In this document: positions 35,064-43,474 of the stretch, piece by piece
Layout: each line of letters starts with the position of its first letter
Position numbering within the stretch: position 1 is the first letter of the stretch
Assembly: GCA_963667595.2 (NCBI GenBank)
Contig: CAXXWD010000001.1
Location: 930,001 to 994,000 of the forward strand
Direction: 5' to 3'
DNA length: 64,000 bases
From: JAHJQZ01 sp963667595
GTDB taxonomy: Bacteria; Pseudomonadota; Alphaproteobacteria; Rhizobiales; Devosiaceae
The notes under the pieces: model-generated
The model's input: only the letters and a program-made list of their open reading frames with translations
What the model was told of the DNA's origin: nothing
The model's database searches: none
Translations under genes and position numbers: made by a program

Positions 35064-36419
35064 TCACACTGCCGCGGCATGACGCTTGAGTTCTGGTGCC
35101 GCGGTTAAGTAGGCGTCAAAAATCGAGGCGACGATCCTCATGGCCGGACGACCGAATTCGGTGATTGAAAGCCGGGTGCCGTCGCGCGTCGCCAGGCCTT
35201 CGGCGACATAGGTTTCGGCGCGGGCGAGTTCGGGCGCGAAGCGCTCGGGCGATACGCCGAAACGGGTGGCGATTTCGGCGACATCGACGCTCAAATCGCA
35301 CATCAACCGTTCGATCAGCGCACGCCGCAGCCTGTCCTCGGCACTGAGGGCCCGCACCTTGCCGGTCGGCAGACGGCCGGCCGTCACGGCGCGCGACCAA
35401 GCGCCGGTTTCGGCGATGTTCTGGACGTAAGCCTCCGGCAAGGCCGAAATGGAGGTGGCGCCGAGCCCGATCAGCGTCGGGGCGCCATCGACCGTATAGC
35501 CCTGGAAATTGCGGTGCAGACGCCCGGTCCTGAGCGCCTTGGCCATGGCGTCGTCGGGCAGCGCGAAATGGTCGAGACCGATACGGACATAGCCGGCATC
35601 GACGAGCGCCTGGGCGGCAAGCTCTTCCTGCTCGTAGCGCGCGTCGGGTTTGGGCAATGAATCCTCGGGGATGAGCCGCTGGTTCTTGGCCATCCACGGC
35701 ACATGGGCATAGCCGAAAAGAGCGATGCGGTCGGGCCGAAGGGTCAAGGTCTTTTCGACAGAACGGGCGATGGTTTCGCTCGTCTGGTAGGGCAACCCGT
35801 ACATGAGGTCGAAATTGATCGCCGAAATGCCGGCGGCGCGCAGGGCTTCGACACTCTGCTTGACCGTTTCGTAGGGCTGGATGCGGTTGACCGTTTCCTG
35901 CACCTTTTCGTCGAACTCCTGTACGCCGAGCGAGGCGCGGGTGGTGCCGAAACCGGCCAAGTGCGCGGCAAATTCCGGCTCGAAGGTGCGCGGATCGAGT
36001 TCGAAGGCGATTTCCGCCGCATCGAGCACGTCGAAATGAGTGCGCAACGCCCCCATCAGTTCGCCGAGCGCGTCCATCGGCATGGCGGTCGGCGTGCCGC
36101 CGCCCCAATGGATGTGCGAAACCTTGAGCTTGTGCTCCAGAACGGAGGCGGTCAGGGCAATTTCGTCCTGAAGCGTCTTGCCATAGGCCCGGACCGGTTC
36201 CTCGCGGGCGGCGAGCTTCATGTTGCAGGCGCAGTACCAGCACACCTTTTTGCAGAACGGGATGTGCAGATAAAGCGAGACCGGTTCCTGGGGATCGAGC
36301 GCCGCCAGCCCGGCGCGATGGGCGCGATCGTTGGTAACCGGCTCAAAATAGGGCGCGGTCGGATAACTCGTATAGCGCGGCACCCGCTTTTCGGCGTAGC
36401 GGGCAATGATCGGATCCAT
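35064..36419 (-). CDS. hemN: Oxygen-independent coproporphyrinogen III oxidase
   Basis: Radical-SAM enzyme of anaerobic heme synthesis. 451 residues. The cluster motif CKKVCWYCAC (Cys-x3-Cys-x2-Cys-x-Cys) is that of true HemN, not of the HemW relatives. YTSYPTAPYF at the N-terminus, WGGGTPTAM and FDLMYGLPYQT are also diagnostic. It sits between nadA and nadB on the same strand. ATG 36419 has GAGGGGAA immediately upstream. Confidence 0.94.
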   Translation of the reverse strand: MDPIIARYAEKRVPRYTSYPTAPYFEPVTNDRAHRAGLAALDPQEPVSLYLHIPFCKKVCWYCACNMKLAAREEPVRAYGKTLQDEIALTASVLEHKLKVSHIHWGGGTPTAMPMDALGELMGALRTHFDVLDAAEIAFELDPRTFEPEFAAHLAGFGTTRASLGVQEFDEKVQETVNRIQPYETVKQSVEALRAAGISAINFDLMYGLPYQTSETIARSVEKTLTLRPDRIALFGYAHVPWMAKNQRLIPEDSLPKPDARYEQEELAAQALVDAGYVRIGLDHFALPDDAMAKALRTGRLHRNFQGYTVDGAPTLIGLGATSISALPEAYVQNIAETGAWSRAVTAGRLPTGKVRALSAEDRLRRALIERLMCDLSVDVAEIATRFGVSPERFAPELARAETYVAEGLATRDGTRLSITEFGRPAMRIVASIFDAYLTAAPELKRHAAAV

Positions 36420-36523
36420 CTTCCCCTCATGCCCCGAAAAAGGGGGCTGTCCTTTGCTGCCAAAAACCTGGGCCGGTCTTTACAAGGCACTCTATGTCAT
36501 CGCGGGCGCGACGAGATAGGTTT

Positions 36524-37591
36524 TCAGTCGGCCTTTTTGCCGAGAGCGATCATTTTCTCGATGGCGGCGCGGGCCGGGGCGATGTGCTCTTCGGCAACCG
36601 TGACTTCCTCGGTCATGGAAAAGAGCGACCACAGGATGTTCTCGAGCGTAATGCGCTTCATGTGCGGGCAGAGGTTGCAGCCGCGCAGGTACTCGATGCC
36701 CGTGGTTTCGGCGGCGATATTGTCCGACATGGCGCATTCGGTGACGATGACGACGCGAGCCGGGTGTTCGGTCTTGACCCAGTCGATCATGCCGGCGGTC
36801 GAGCCGGAATAGTCGACGGCGGCAATGACCTCGGGCTTGCATTCGGGATGGGCGATGATCCTGGCGTCCGGATAGGCGGCCCTTAACTCGGCGATATCGG
36901 CGGCGGTAAAGGTTTCGTGCACCTCGCAGGAGCCGGCCCAGGTGACGATCCGCTTTTGCGTCTGTTTGGCGGTGTTCCTGGCCAGGTATTGATCGGGGAT
37001 CATGATGACGGCATCGCCTTCGATCGCCTCGACGATATCACGCGCGTTCGAGGATGTGCAGCAGGCATCGCTCTCGGCCTTGACCGCGGCGGAGGTGTTC
37101 ACATAGGTGACGACCGGCAGGCCGGGATATTGTGCCCTCATCGCCCTCACGTCCGCCGGGGTGATCGAGGCGGCGAGCGAACAGCCGGCGCGGCTGTCCG
37201 GAATGAGCACGGTTTTTTGCGGATTGAGGATCTTGGCCGTCTCGGCCATGAAATGCACGCCGCATTGTACGATGACCGACTGGCCGAGCTTTTTCGCCTC
37301 GACGGCGAGCTGCAGGCTGTCCCCCACGATATCCGCGACGCCATGGAAGATTTCCGGCGTCTGGTAATTATGGGCAAGAATGATCGCGTCCTTTTCCTTT
37401 TTCAGCCGGTTGATGGCGAAAACCAGCGGCGCGAAGAACGGCCATTCGAGATCGGGAATGCGATCCTTGATCTTTTCATAGATCGCCGCGGTTTCCTTGC
37501 GGATCGCCGGCGAAAACTTGAGATCGAAATGATCCGCGAGCAGAGCGCGGGCTTCGTCGAGCGGCGTTTGCGCGTTGATCATCTGGACCAT
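36524..37591 (-). CDS. nadA: Quinolinate synthase A
   Basis: Condenses iminoaspartate with dihydroxyacetone phosphate to quinolinate using a [4Fe-4S] cluster. 355 residues. AHNYQTPEIFHGVADIVGDS is the substrate motif. The three cluster cysteines are in VQCGVHFMAE, SDACCTSSNA and GCNLCPHMK. ATG 37591 has AAGGA upstream and gives MVQMINAQ; the longer frame to 37687 has no family similarity. First gene of the nadA-hemN-nadB arrangement; nadC is not in the window. Confidence 0.94.
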   Translation of the reverse strand: MVQMINAQTPLDEARALLADHFDLKFSPAIRKETAAIYEKIKDRIPDLEWPFFAPLVFAINRLKKEKDAIILAHNYQTPEIFHGVADIVGDSLQLAVEAKKLGQSVIVQCGVHFMAETAKILNPQKTVLIPDSRAGCSLAASITPADVRAMRAQYPGLPVVTYVNTSAAVKAESDACCTSSNARDIVEAIEGDAVIMIPDQYLARNTAKQTQKRIVTWAGSCEVHETFTAADIAELRAAYPDARIIAHPECKPEVIAAVDYSGSTAGMIDWVKTEHPARVVIVTECAMSDNIAAETTGIEYLRGCNLCPHMKRITLENILWSLFSMTEEVTVAEEHIAPARAAIEKMIALGKKAD

Positions 37592-37823
37592 TCGGCAATC
37601 CTTTGCATGCGACTGTGGGTAGTCATTCCGGACCGGTAGAGGTCTTTGGACCAACCGGGCCACGCGCCTTGAGCGACCGCGCGACAAATAGGCATTTTTC
37701 GCACGTTTTTCAATAAAGGCCCGTCATCCGGGTGCGGGCGCACATTTGCGTTATCGTTTATCGAAAACGTGCCAGTAATCCGGTATTGTTCAAAAAAGGA
37801 TCATAGCCGGGGAAAAACGCATC

Positions 37824-38723
37824 ATGGTTCAGGATCTGGCGCGCCTTCGCGCGTTCGTGCAGGTGTTCGAAGCGGGCGGCTTTTCGGCGGCGGCGCGGCT
37901 TCATGGCCGCTCGAAGGCGCTGTTGTCCAAATATGTCACCGATCTCGAGGATGAACTGGGCGTCAGGCTGATGAACCGGACGACACGAACCCTCAGCCTC
38001 ACCGAAGCGGGAGAAGCTTATTACAGCGAAATTTCCCAGATCCTGACCCATCTCGACGATCTTGACGCCTCGATCGCCCACCAGACGGCCGAGCCGCGGG
38101 GATTGCTGCGGGTCTCGGCGCCGCGCAATTTCGGCGAATCGACGCTGGCGCCGGCCCTGTTCGCTTTCATCGCGGCCAATCCCGACGTTTCGCTCGACTT
38201 AAGGCTCGAGGATCGCTTCGTCGATCTGGTCGACGAAGGGATCGATGTCGCCCTCAGAATTTCGCACCCCACGGATTCCTCCCTGATCGCGCGAAAGATC
38301 GCCGACATGCCGGTGCGGGTCTGTGCGGCCAAAAGCGTGATCGAAGAGTACGGTGCGCCCGCGCATCCCGAAGCCTTGCGCAGCCTGCCGGCCATCATCG
38401 ACACCAATCTGACCAACCAGTCCAACTGGCGGTTCGTCGACAAGGACAGGCAGTTGACCGTGCATGTGGGGGGCCGGGTAAAGGTCAATTCGGCGGCGGC
38501 TGCTGCCGAGGCGGTGGCGGCGGGCCTGGGCTTTGCCGTGGTCCCGGGTTATCTCGCAGATCCCCTGATCGCGACGGGAAAGATCGTCACAGTCCTCGAC
38601 GATTTCCTGCCGCCCGCCCCGAGCCTTCACGCGGTCTATCCACACCGGCGCCACCTTGCCGGCAAGGTCAGGGCCCTGATCGATCACCTTGTCGCCTGGT
38701 TTGACGCGCATCCGCTGAGCTGA
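37824..38723 (+). CDS. LysR-family transcriptional regulator
   Basis: 299 residues. N-terminal winged HTH with FVQVFEAGGFSAAARLHGRS and KALLSKYVTDLEDELG, then a substrate-binding domain (RVSAPRNFGE, LRLEDRFVDLVDEGIDVALR) typical of the AaeR/PecT-like LysR group. It is divergent from nadA with a 232-bp spacer but nothing else ties it to NAD synthesis. Effector unknown. Confidence 0.9.
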   Translation: MVQDLARLRAFVQVFEAGGFSAAARLHGRSKALLSKYVTDLEDELGVRLMNRTTRTLSLTEAGEAYYSEISQILTHLDDLDASIAHQTAEPRGLLRVSAPRNFGESTLAPALFAFIAANPDVSLDLRLEDRFVDLVDEGIDVALRISHPTDSSLIARKIADMPVRVCAAKSVIEEYGAPAHPEALRSLPAIIDTNLTNQSNWRFVDKDRQLTVHVGGRVKVNSAAAAAEAVAAGLGFAVVPGYLADPLIATGKIVTVLDDFLPPAPSLHAVYPHRRHLAGKVRALIDHLVAWFDAHPLS

Positions 38724-38744
38724 TCCGCCCGAGGGACCCAAAAA

Positions 38745-38773
38745 AGCGCCCCGAACAAGGTCCGGGGCGCTTT
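38745..38773. terminator. Bidirectional terminator
   Basis: Stem AGCGCCCCG / CGGGGCGCT separated by AACAAGGTC, flanked by AAAAA and TTTGTC. It separates the LysR gene and the nucleotidase gene, which converge. Confidence 0.85.
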
Positions 38774-38798
38774 GTCATGTTTGTCGTTTTGACCGGGA

Positions 38799-40403
38799 CT
38801 ACTTGATCTCGGTAATCCGGTCGCCGGTTGTGGGCGTATACTCGCCGCCGAGCTTGGCGATGTAATCGGCCAGAACGTCTTCGAGCGGCGGGCCGAAATC
38901 ATAAGGGTTCACCGCGTCGGTCGCAAAGACGTCGTAGCCGTCGCCGCCGTTGCGCATGTAGTTGTTGGTGGCGACGCCATAAAGCTTGTCGGGATCGAGC
39001 GGCGCCCAGGCACCATTCTCCATCACTTCGGCCTTGATGACGCGTTCGCCGGCCGGCTTGGCCCGGGTCCAGGAGAACTTGAGGCCGGAGACCTGCGGGA
39101 AGCGGCCGGCGCCCTCTTCGACCTGGCTGAGGCCGTTTTCAAGCGCGAGAATAACGTCCTTGCCCTTCAGTTGCATGGTGGCCAGCGTGTTGGAGAAGGG
39201 CAGAACGGTCAACACTTCGCCCATGGTAATATCGCCGGCATCGATCGAGGCGCGCAAACCGCCGCCATTCTCGATGGCGATGGTCACGCCCTGGTCTGCG
39301 GCGCGATCGACCATGGCATCGGTCAGAAGGCTGCCCATGGAGCACTCCATGACGCGGCAGGTGTCGCGGCTGCCATCGATATCGGCAGTCGCGGTGCCGA
39401 TGACCTCGTTCTTCATCTCCTCAATCGGCGCATTCAGCTCGACGAGACGGGCCAGCACAGCCGCATCGGGGGTCACGCTGGCATCGAGAAGCTGCGCGTC
39501 GCCCGTAGCGGAAATGACGGTGCCGTCATCGTCCCAGGTGACTTTCAGATCGCCGAGAAACTTGGCGTAGGAGCCGGCCGTGACGACGGGAACCTCGACG
39601 CCCGACGGGCCGGCAACCATGGTCGGATAGGCTTTGGCGCCCTTCACCGTGTTGGACATGACGGTGTGCGAGTGCCCGCCGACGATGACGTCAATACCCG
39701 GCACGGAGGCGGCGATTTCGAGATCGCGCGGGAACCCGTCATGGGTCAGGGCGATGATCTTGTTGATCCCGGCGGCTTCAAGCGCTTCGACGGACCCCAT
39801 CAGGGTGTCTTCGATCCTGGCGAAGCGGATGGTGTCGCCCGGCGAAGAGGTTTCTTCGGTATCCTCGGCCAGAGCAGAGACGACGCCGATCTTTTCGCCG
39901 CCGACATCGAGGATGACCACGCCCTTGAGCTTGCCGGCAAGAAGCGGTTCCTTGGTAACGTCGAGATTGCCCGAGATGATCGGGTAGTCGGCGCCGTCGA
40001 TCAGCTTGGCGGTCTCTTCCGGACCATTGTCGAATTCGTGGTTGCCCAGCGTCATCACGTCGATGCCGAGCTGGTTGTTGAACTCGTTGATCACGTCCGA
40101 ATGGTAGGTGGTGAAATAGAGCGAGCCCTGGAAGTCGTCGCCGGCATCGAGCAGGACGACGTTCTCGCCGGCCAGTTCCGCGCGCTTGGCGTCGATGGCG
40201 GCCTTGAGGCGCCCCATGCCGCCGATGCACTTGCCCTCGGCTTCATCCTCGGCGCCGCAATTCGATTCGTATTTGTTGATCGAATCGTAACGCGAGTGGA
40301 AATCGTTGAAATGCAGGACATTCAGCGTGAAGTCGGCATAAGCGGGACCAGCGGCGCCGGTCAGAAGGGCGATAGATGCAGCGCCCAGAAGCAGTTTTTT
40401 CAT
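38799..40403 (-). CDS. Periplasmic 5'-nucleotidase/metallophosphoesterase (UshA-like)
   Basis: 534 residues with a signal peptide ending PAYAD (about residue 23). The metallophosphoesterase domain has HFNDFHSR, DAGDDFQG, GNHEFDNG and GGHSH, which bind two metals. The C-terminal 5'-nucleotidase domain has GGGLRASIDAGDITMGEV. It releases phosphate and nucleosides from extracellular nucleotides. A Pho box 125 bp upstream indicates phosphate-starvation control. ATG 40403 has GGAGAGGA upstream. Confidence 0.92.
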   Translation of the reverse strand: MKKLLLGAASIALLTGAAGPAYADFTLNVLHFNDFHSRYDSINKYESNCGAEDEAEGKCIGGMGRLKAAIDAKRAELAGENVVLLDAGDDFQGSLYFTTYHSDVINEFNNQLGIDVMTLGNHEFDNGPEETAKLIDGADYPIISGNLDVTKEPLLAGKLKGVVILDVGGEKIGVVSALAEDTEETSSPGDTIRFARIEDTLMGSVEALEAAGINKIIALTHDGFPRDLEIAASVPGIDVIVGGHSHTVMSNTVKGAKAYPTMVAGPSGVEVPVVTAGSYAKFLGDLKVTWDDDGTVISATGDAQLLDASVTPDAAVLARLVELNAPIEEMKNEVIGTATADIDGSRDTCRVMECSMGSLLTDAMVDRAADQGVTIAIENGGGLRASIDAGDITMGEVLTVLPFSNTLATMQLKGKDVILALENGLSQVEEGAGRFPQVSGLKFSWTRAKPAGERVIKAEVMENGAWAPLDPDKLYGVATNNYMRNGGDGYDVFATDAVNPYDFGPPLEDVLADYIAKLGGEYTPTTGDRITEIK

Positions 40404-40858
40404 TGGTCTGTCCTCTCCATGGCGGGGGAAATCAGGGCAAGATGGCTGTGGGTGTTAAAGCTCGCAAATGACAGTTGCGTGTCGACCAGAGCGCTCGCGG
40501 TCGAATCTCCCCAGATCGTCCGCCGGACTGTCATGAAACTGTCATAATCTGATTCGGGCCCGCCCGGTCCGTCTTGATCCGCCAGAACGCACCGCTTATC
40601 GCGCGATTGCCTGACGCACGTGCGGTCTTTTATGCCGATATCAAGAATTTCCCCGATAGGGGCGCCGATATCCGTCCGGTCTTGCCACACGAAAAATCAG
40701 GCGCGGCAGTGCCGAAAACAAGGCCTCAAACCACCACCCGCGCGCACACGCGGGACGACACGAAAACACCGGCCCATTTCCATCACCGATGCGCGCCGAC
40801 CGCCCACGGGTAACCCGTTGGGCTCAAAATTGCAGCGAAGCGATGAACCGACGCGTGC
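40404..40858. other. Intergenic region between the nucleotidase and efp genes
   Basis: 455 bp, no gene recognised. It contains the Pho box at 40528-40545. The plus-strand frames at 40574-40880 have no motif or start signal. Confidence 0.5.
40528..40545. promoter_or_regulatory. Pho box (PhoB-binding site)
   Basis: CTGTCATGAAACTGTCAT: two perfect CTGTCAT half-sites 11 bp apart, the PhoB consensus. The repeats read towards higher coordinates, i.e. opposite to the nucleotidase gene that starts 125 bp away; no plus-strand gene follows for nearly 1 kb. Confidence 0.75.
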
Positions 40859-41428
40859 TCAGTCTTTGGCGCGCTCGTAATAGGAATTGTCGGCCGTGTT
40901 GATGACGATGCGCGTGCCTTCGGTAATGTGCGGCGGCACCATGACCTTGAGCCCGTTGGTGCACACGGCGGGCTTATAGGACGAAGAGGCCGTCTGGCCC
41001 TTAACCACCGGTTCGGTCTCGGCAATCTCCACGGTCACGCGCTGCGGCAATTCCATGGAAATCGGGATACCCTCGAAGGTCTGCAGAAACACCGTCATGC
41101 CGTCTTCGAGATAGACGTGGCTGTCGCCCATCACGTCTTCGGAAACGGTCACCTGCTCGTAGGTGTCCGGTTCCATGAAGTGATAGCCTTCCGCATCCGA
41201 ATAAAGGAAATTATAGGAGCGCTCATCGACATCCGCCTTTTCCACCTGTTCGGTGGTGCGCCATCGCATGGATACCTTCACACCATCGGCGATGCGGCGC
41301 ATGTCGACCTGGGTGACCGGCGTGCCCTTGCCCGGATGAATGTTTTCGGCGGTCAGGACGACGTGAAGCTTGTTCTCGTAGTCGATGACGTTTCCCTTGC
41401 GGATGGAAGAAGCGATGACTTTAACCAC
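40859..41428 (-). CDS. efp: Translation elongation factor P
   Basis: Relieves ribosome stalling at polyproline. 189 residues with three OB/KOW domains. HPGKGTPVTQVDMRR contains the modified lysine; GLKVMVPPHITEGTRIVINT is the C-terminal signature. GTG 41428 has AGGACAG upstream. Divergent from epmA, whose product modifies this lysine. Confidence 0.95.
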   Translation of the reverse strand: MVKVIASSIRKGNVIDYENKLHVVLTAENIHPGKGTPVTQVDMRRIADGVKVSMRWRTTEQVEKADVDERSYNFLYSDAEGYHFMEPDTYEQVTVSEDVMGDSHVYLEDGMTVFLQTFEGIPISMELPQRVTVEIAETEPVVKGQTASSSYKPAVCTNGLKVMVPPHITEGTRIVINTADNSYYERAKD

Positions 41429-41521
41429 AATCTGTCCTTGAGTTCGTGCGGCGCGGCGCCTATGGCCGCTTGTTTGTGATGCCCGTTACCGCAAACCGAG
41501 CAAAATCTCAAATCGAAAGCA

Positions 41522-42589
41522 GTGAATAGAGTGAACGACAGCCCCGTTCAACCCGATAAAACCCCGTTTTGGCACCGTTCGCGCCATATGGACCGTCGTC
41601 CGCTGCTTTTGGCCCGCAACAGGCTGCAAGCCTCGATTCGGCGGTTTTTCGTCGAAGACGGCTTCATCGAGGTCGATCCGGCAGGGATGCAGACAAGCCC
41701 GGGCAACGAGGCGCACCTTCATGGTTTCAGGACCGAAGCCATCGACACCGACGGCACCAGCCGGACGCTTTTTCTTCACACCTCGCCCGAATTCGCCATG
41801 AAAAAACTGCTGGCAGCCGGCGAGGAAAGGATCTTCACCTTCGCCCATGTCTGGCGCAATCGCGAACGCGGCGCCCTGCACGCACCCGAGTTCACCATGC
41901 TCGAATGGTATCGGACGGGAGCCGACTATACCGACCTGATAAAGGATTGCGCCCAATTGCTCCGTCTCGCCGCCGAGGCCGCCGGGACGAGCGTCTTGCG
42001 TTATCGGGACCGCACCTGCGATCCGCTCGCGCCAATCGAGCGGTTGTCAGTCACCAATGCCTTTGCCCGCTTCGCCGATATCGATCTTGAAGCAACGCTG
42101 TTGCCGGACGGCGAGACCAACGCGGCGGCCTTGCGGGCTCAGATGCAGCGTCACGGCATTCACGCCGCACCGGACGATACCTGGTCCGACATGGTGTCGC
42201 GGGTTCTGGTCGAACGGATCGAGGCCAATCTCGGCATCGGCCATCCGGTGGTGCTCGACCGCTATCCCGCCGCCGAGGCGGCGCTGGCCCGGCGCGTGCC
42301 GGACGATTCCCGCTATGCCGAGCGGTTCGAGCTTTACTGCGCCGGAGTGGAACTGGCCAACGGCTTCGGCGAACTGACCGATCCGGACGAACAACGCCGG
42401 CGCTTTGTCGCCGAAATGGACGAAAAACAGCGCGTTTACGGCGAACGCTATCCGCTCGATGAGGATTTCCTCTCGGCCCTCGCCCAGATGCCGCCAGCCA
42501 GCGGCATCGCCCTCGGTTTTGATCGGCTGGTCATGCTTATGACCGCCGCACCGCGTGTCGAGGACGTGATGTGGGTGCCGGCTGGCTGA
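41522..42589 (+). CDS. epmA: EF-P beta-lysylation enzyme (lysyl-tRNA synthetase-like)
   Basis: 355 residues, the catalytic core of a class II lysyl-tRNA synthetase without the anticodon domain. Motif 2 is FAHVWRNRERGALHAPEFTMLEWY and is given here in pieces: WRNRERG and HAPEFTMLEWY. Motif 3 is GIALGFDRLVMLM. It attaches beta-lysine to EF-P. Start is a GTG at 41522 or 41531; neither has a good ribosome-binding site. No epmB gene is in the window. Confidence 0.92.
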   Translation: MNRVNDSPVQPDKTPFWHRSRHMDRRPLLLARNRLQASIRRFFVEDGFIEVDPAGMQTSPGNEAHLHGFRTEAIDTDGTSRTLFLHTSPEFAMKKLLAAGEERIFTFAHVWRNRERGALHAPEFTMLEWYRTGADYTDLIKDCAQLLRLAAEAAGTSVLRYRDRTCDPLAPIERLSVTNAFARFADIDLEATLLPDGETNAAALRAQMQRHGIHAAPDDTWSDMVSRVLVERIEANLGIGHPVVLDRYPAAEAALARRVPDDSRYAERFELYCAGVELANGFGELTDPDEQRRRFVAEMDEKQRVYGERYPLDEDFLSALAQMPPASGIALGFDRLVMLMTAAPRVEDVMWVPAG

Positions 42590-42632
42590 TTTTCACGTCC
42601 GCCGGAAAAACCGGACGCGGCCGAAACCTTTT

Positions 42633-42914
42633 TCAGGCGTTCTGCGTCGACAGGATGGCAAAGGTATCGAACGTGTCGCCGTCCCAGTCCTTGGTAACGA
42701 CCTGTTCGACCCGGGCGCCGAGCGGCCCGACCTTGACGCGATCGATCATTTCGCCGACCGACGCTTCAACGCCGCAGAACACGGCTTCAACCGTTCCGTC
42801 GCGCAAGTTGCGCACCCAGCCGGTCACGCGCAACGGGCGTGCTTCTTCCGCCGTCCAGGCGCGAAACCCGACGCCGTGAACCCGGCCCGATACAATGACA
42901 TGAACAGATCTCAT
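42633..42914 (-). CDS. Acylphosphatase, paralogue 1
   Basis: 93 residues. HVIVSGRVHGVGFRAWT holds the catalytic Arg and GWVRNLRDGTVEAVFCG the catalytic Asn; both are classic acylphosphatase motifs. It hydrolyses acyl phosphates. ATG 42914 gives MRSVHVIVSG with GGGGAGGG upstream. A second copy lies 253 bp upstream on the same strand. Confidence 0.9.
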   Translation of the reverse strand: MRSVHVIVSGRVHGVGFRAWTAEEARPLRVTGWVRNLRDGTVEAVFCGVEASVGEMIDRVKVGPLGARVEQVVTKDWDGDTFDTFAILSTQNA

Positions 42915-43167
42915 CGGCACACATCCCTCCCCTGTCTGCCTATTGCCTCTGGGTAGCGCCTTGGAATGGAGTCGGTCAATCGACCAGATCAAGCCGCATG
43001 ACCATCCACGCCGCGAACCCACTTTGCGTCGTCGTTCGTTTCTCCCTGATTTCGCATGATCTTGGCGGAAAGACGGCTAATTGCCGACAATCGCCCCGAG
43101 GCGCGCCACATCGTCGCTCCAGCGGCTCGGCAAAAAACCCGGCCCCATTGCGATAAAGACTCCCGAT

Positions 43168-43449
43168 TCAGTAATTGCGGGTGGGCAGGATGGAGAAATC
43201 CGCAAAGCTGGTGCCGTCCCAATCGCTGGCCTCGACCCCCTCAACCCAGGCGCCGGTCGGTCCGCGCTCCAAAAGACCCAGCATGTGCTCGACCGTTTTC
43301 GTATCGCCGCACAACACCGCTTCGACGGTTCCATCGCGCTGATTGCGCACCCAACCGCCCAGATAGAGCGACTGCGCCGTCTCCGCCGTCCAGGCCCTGA
43401 AGCCGACGCCCTGTACCCGTCCGGAAACGATGACATGTACTTTTTTCAT
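43168..43449 (-). CDS. Acylphosphatase, paralogue 2
   Basis: 93 residues starting MKKVHVIVSGRVQGVGFRAW, then GGWVRNQRDGTVEAVLCG, catalytic Arg and Asn intact. It is clearly related to the copy at 42633-42914. ATG 43449 has AGGAG upstream. It lies 25 bp after the UxaA-family gene on the same strand, so it may be transcribed with it. Confidence 0.9.
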   Translation of the reverse strand: MKKVHVIVSGRVQGVGFRAWTAETAQSLYLGGWVRNQRDGTVEAVLCGDTKTVEHMLGLLERGPTGAWVEGVEASDWDGTSFADFSILPTRNY

Positions 43450-43474
43450 CTCTGGGGATCTCCTTGACCTCTTC

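Noticed and set aside
42597..42618. Small GC-rich hairpin after epmA
   Set aside because: Stem is short and has no T-tract on either strand.
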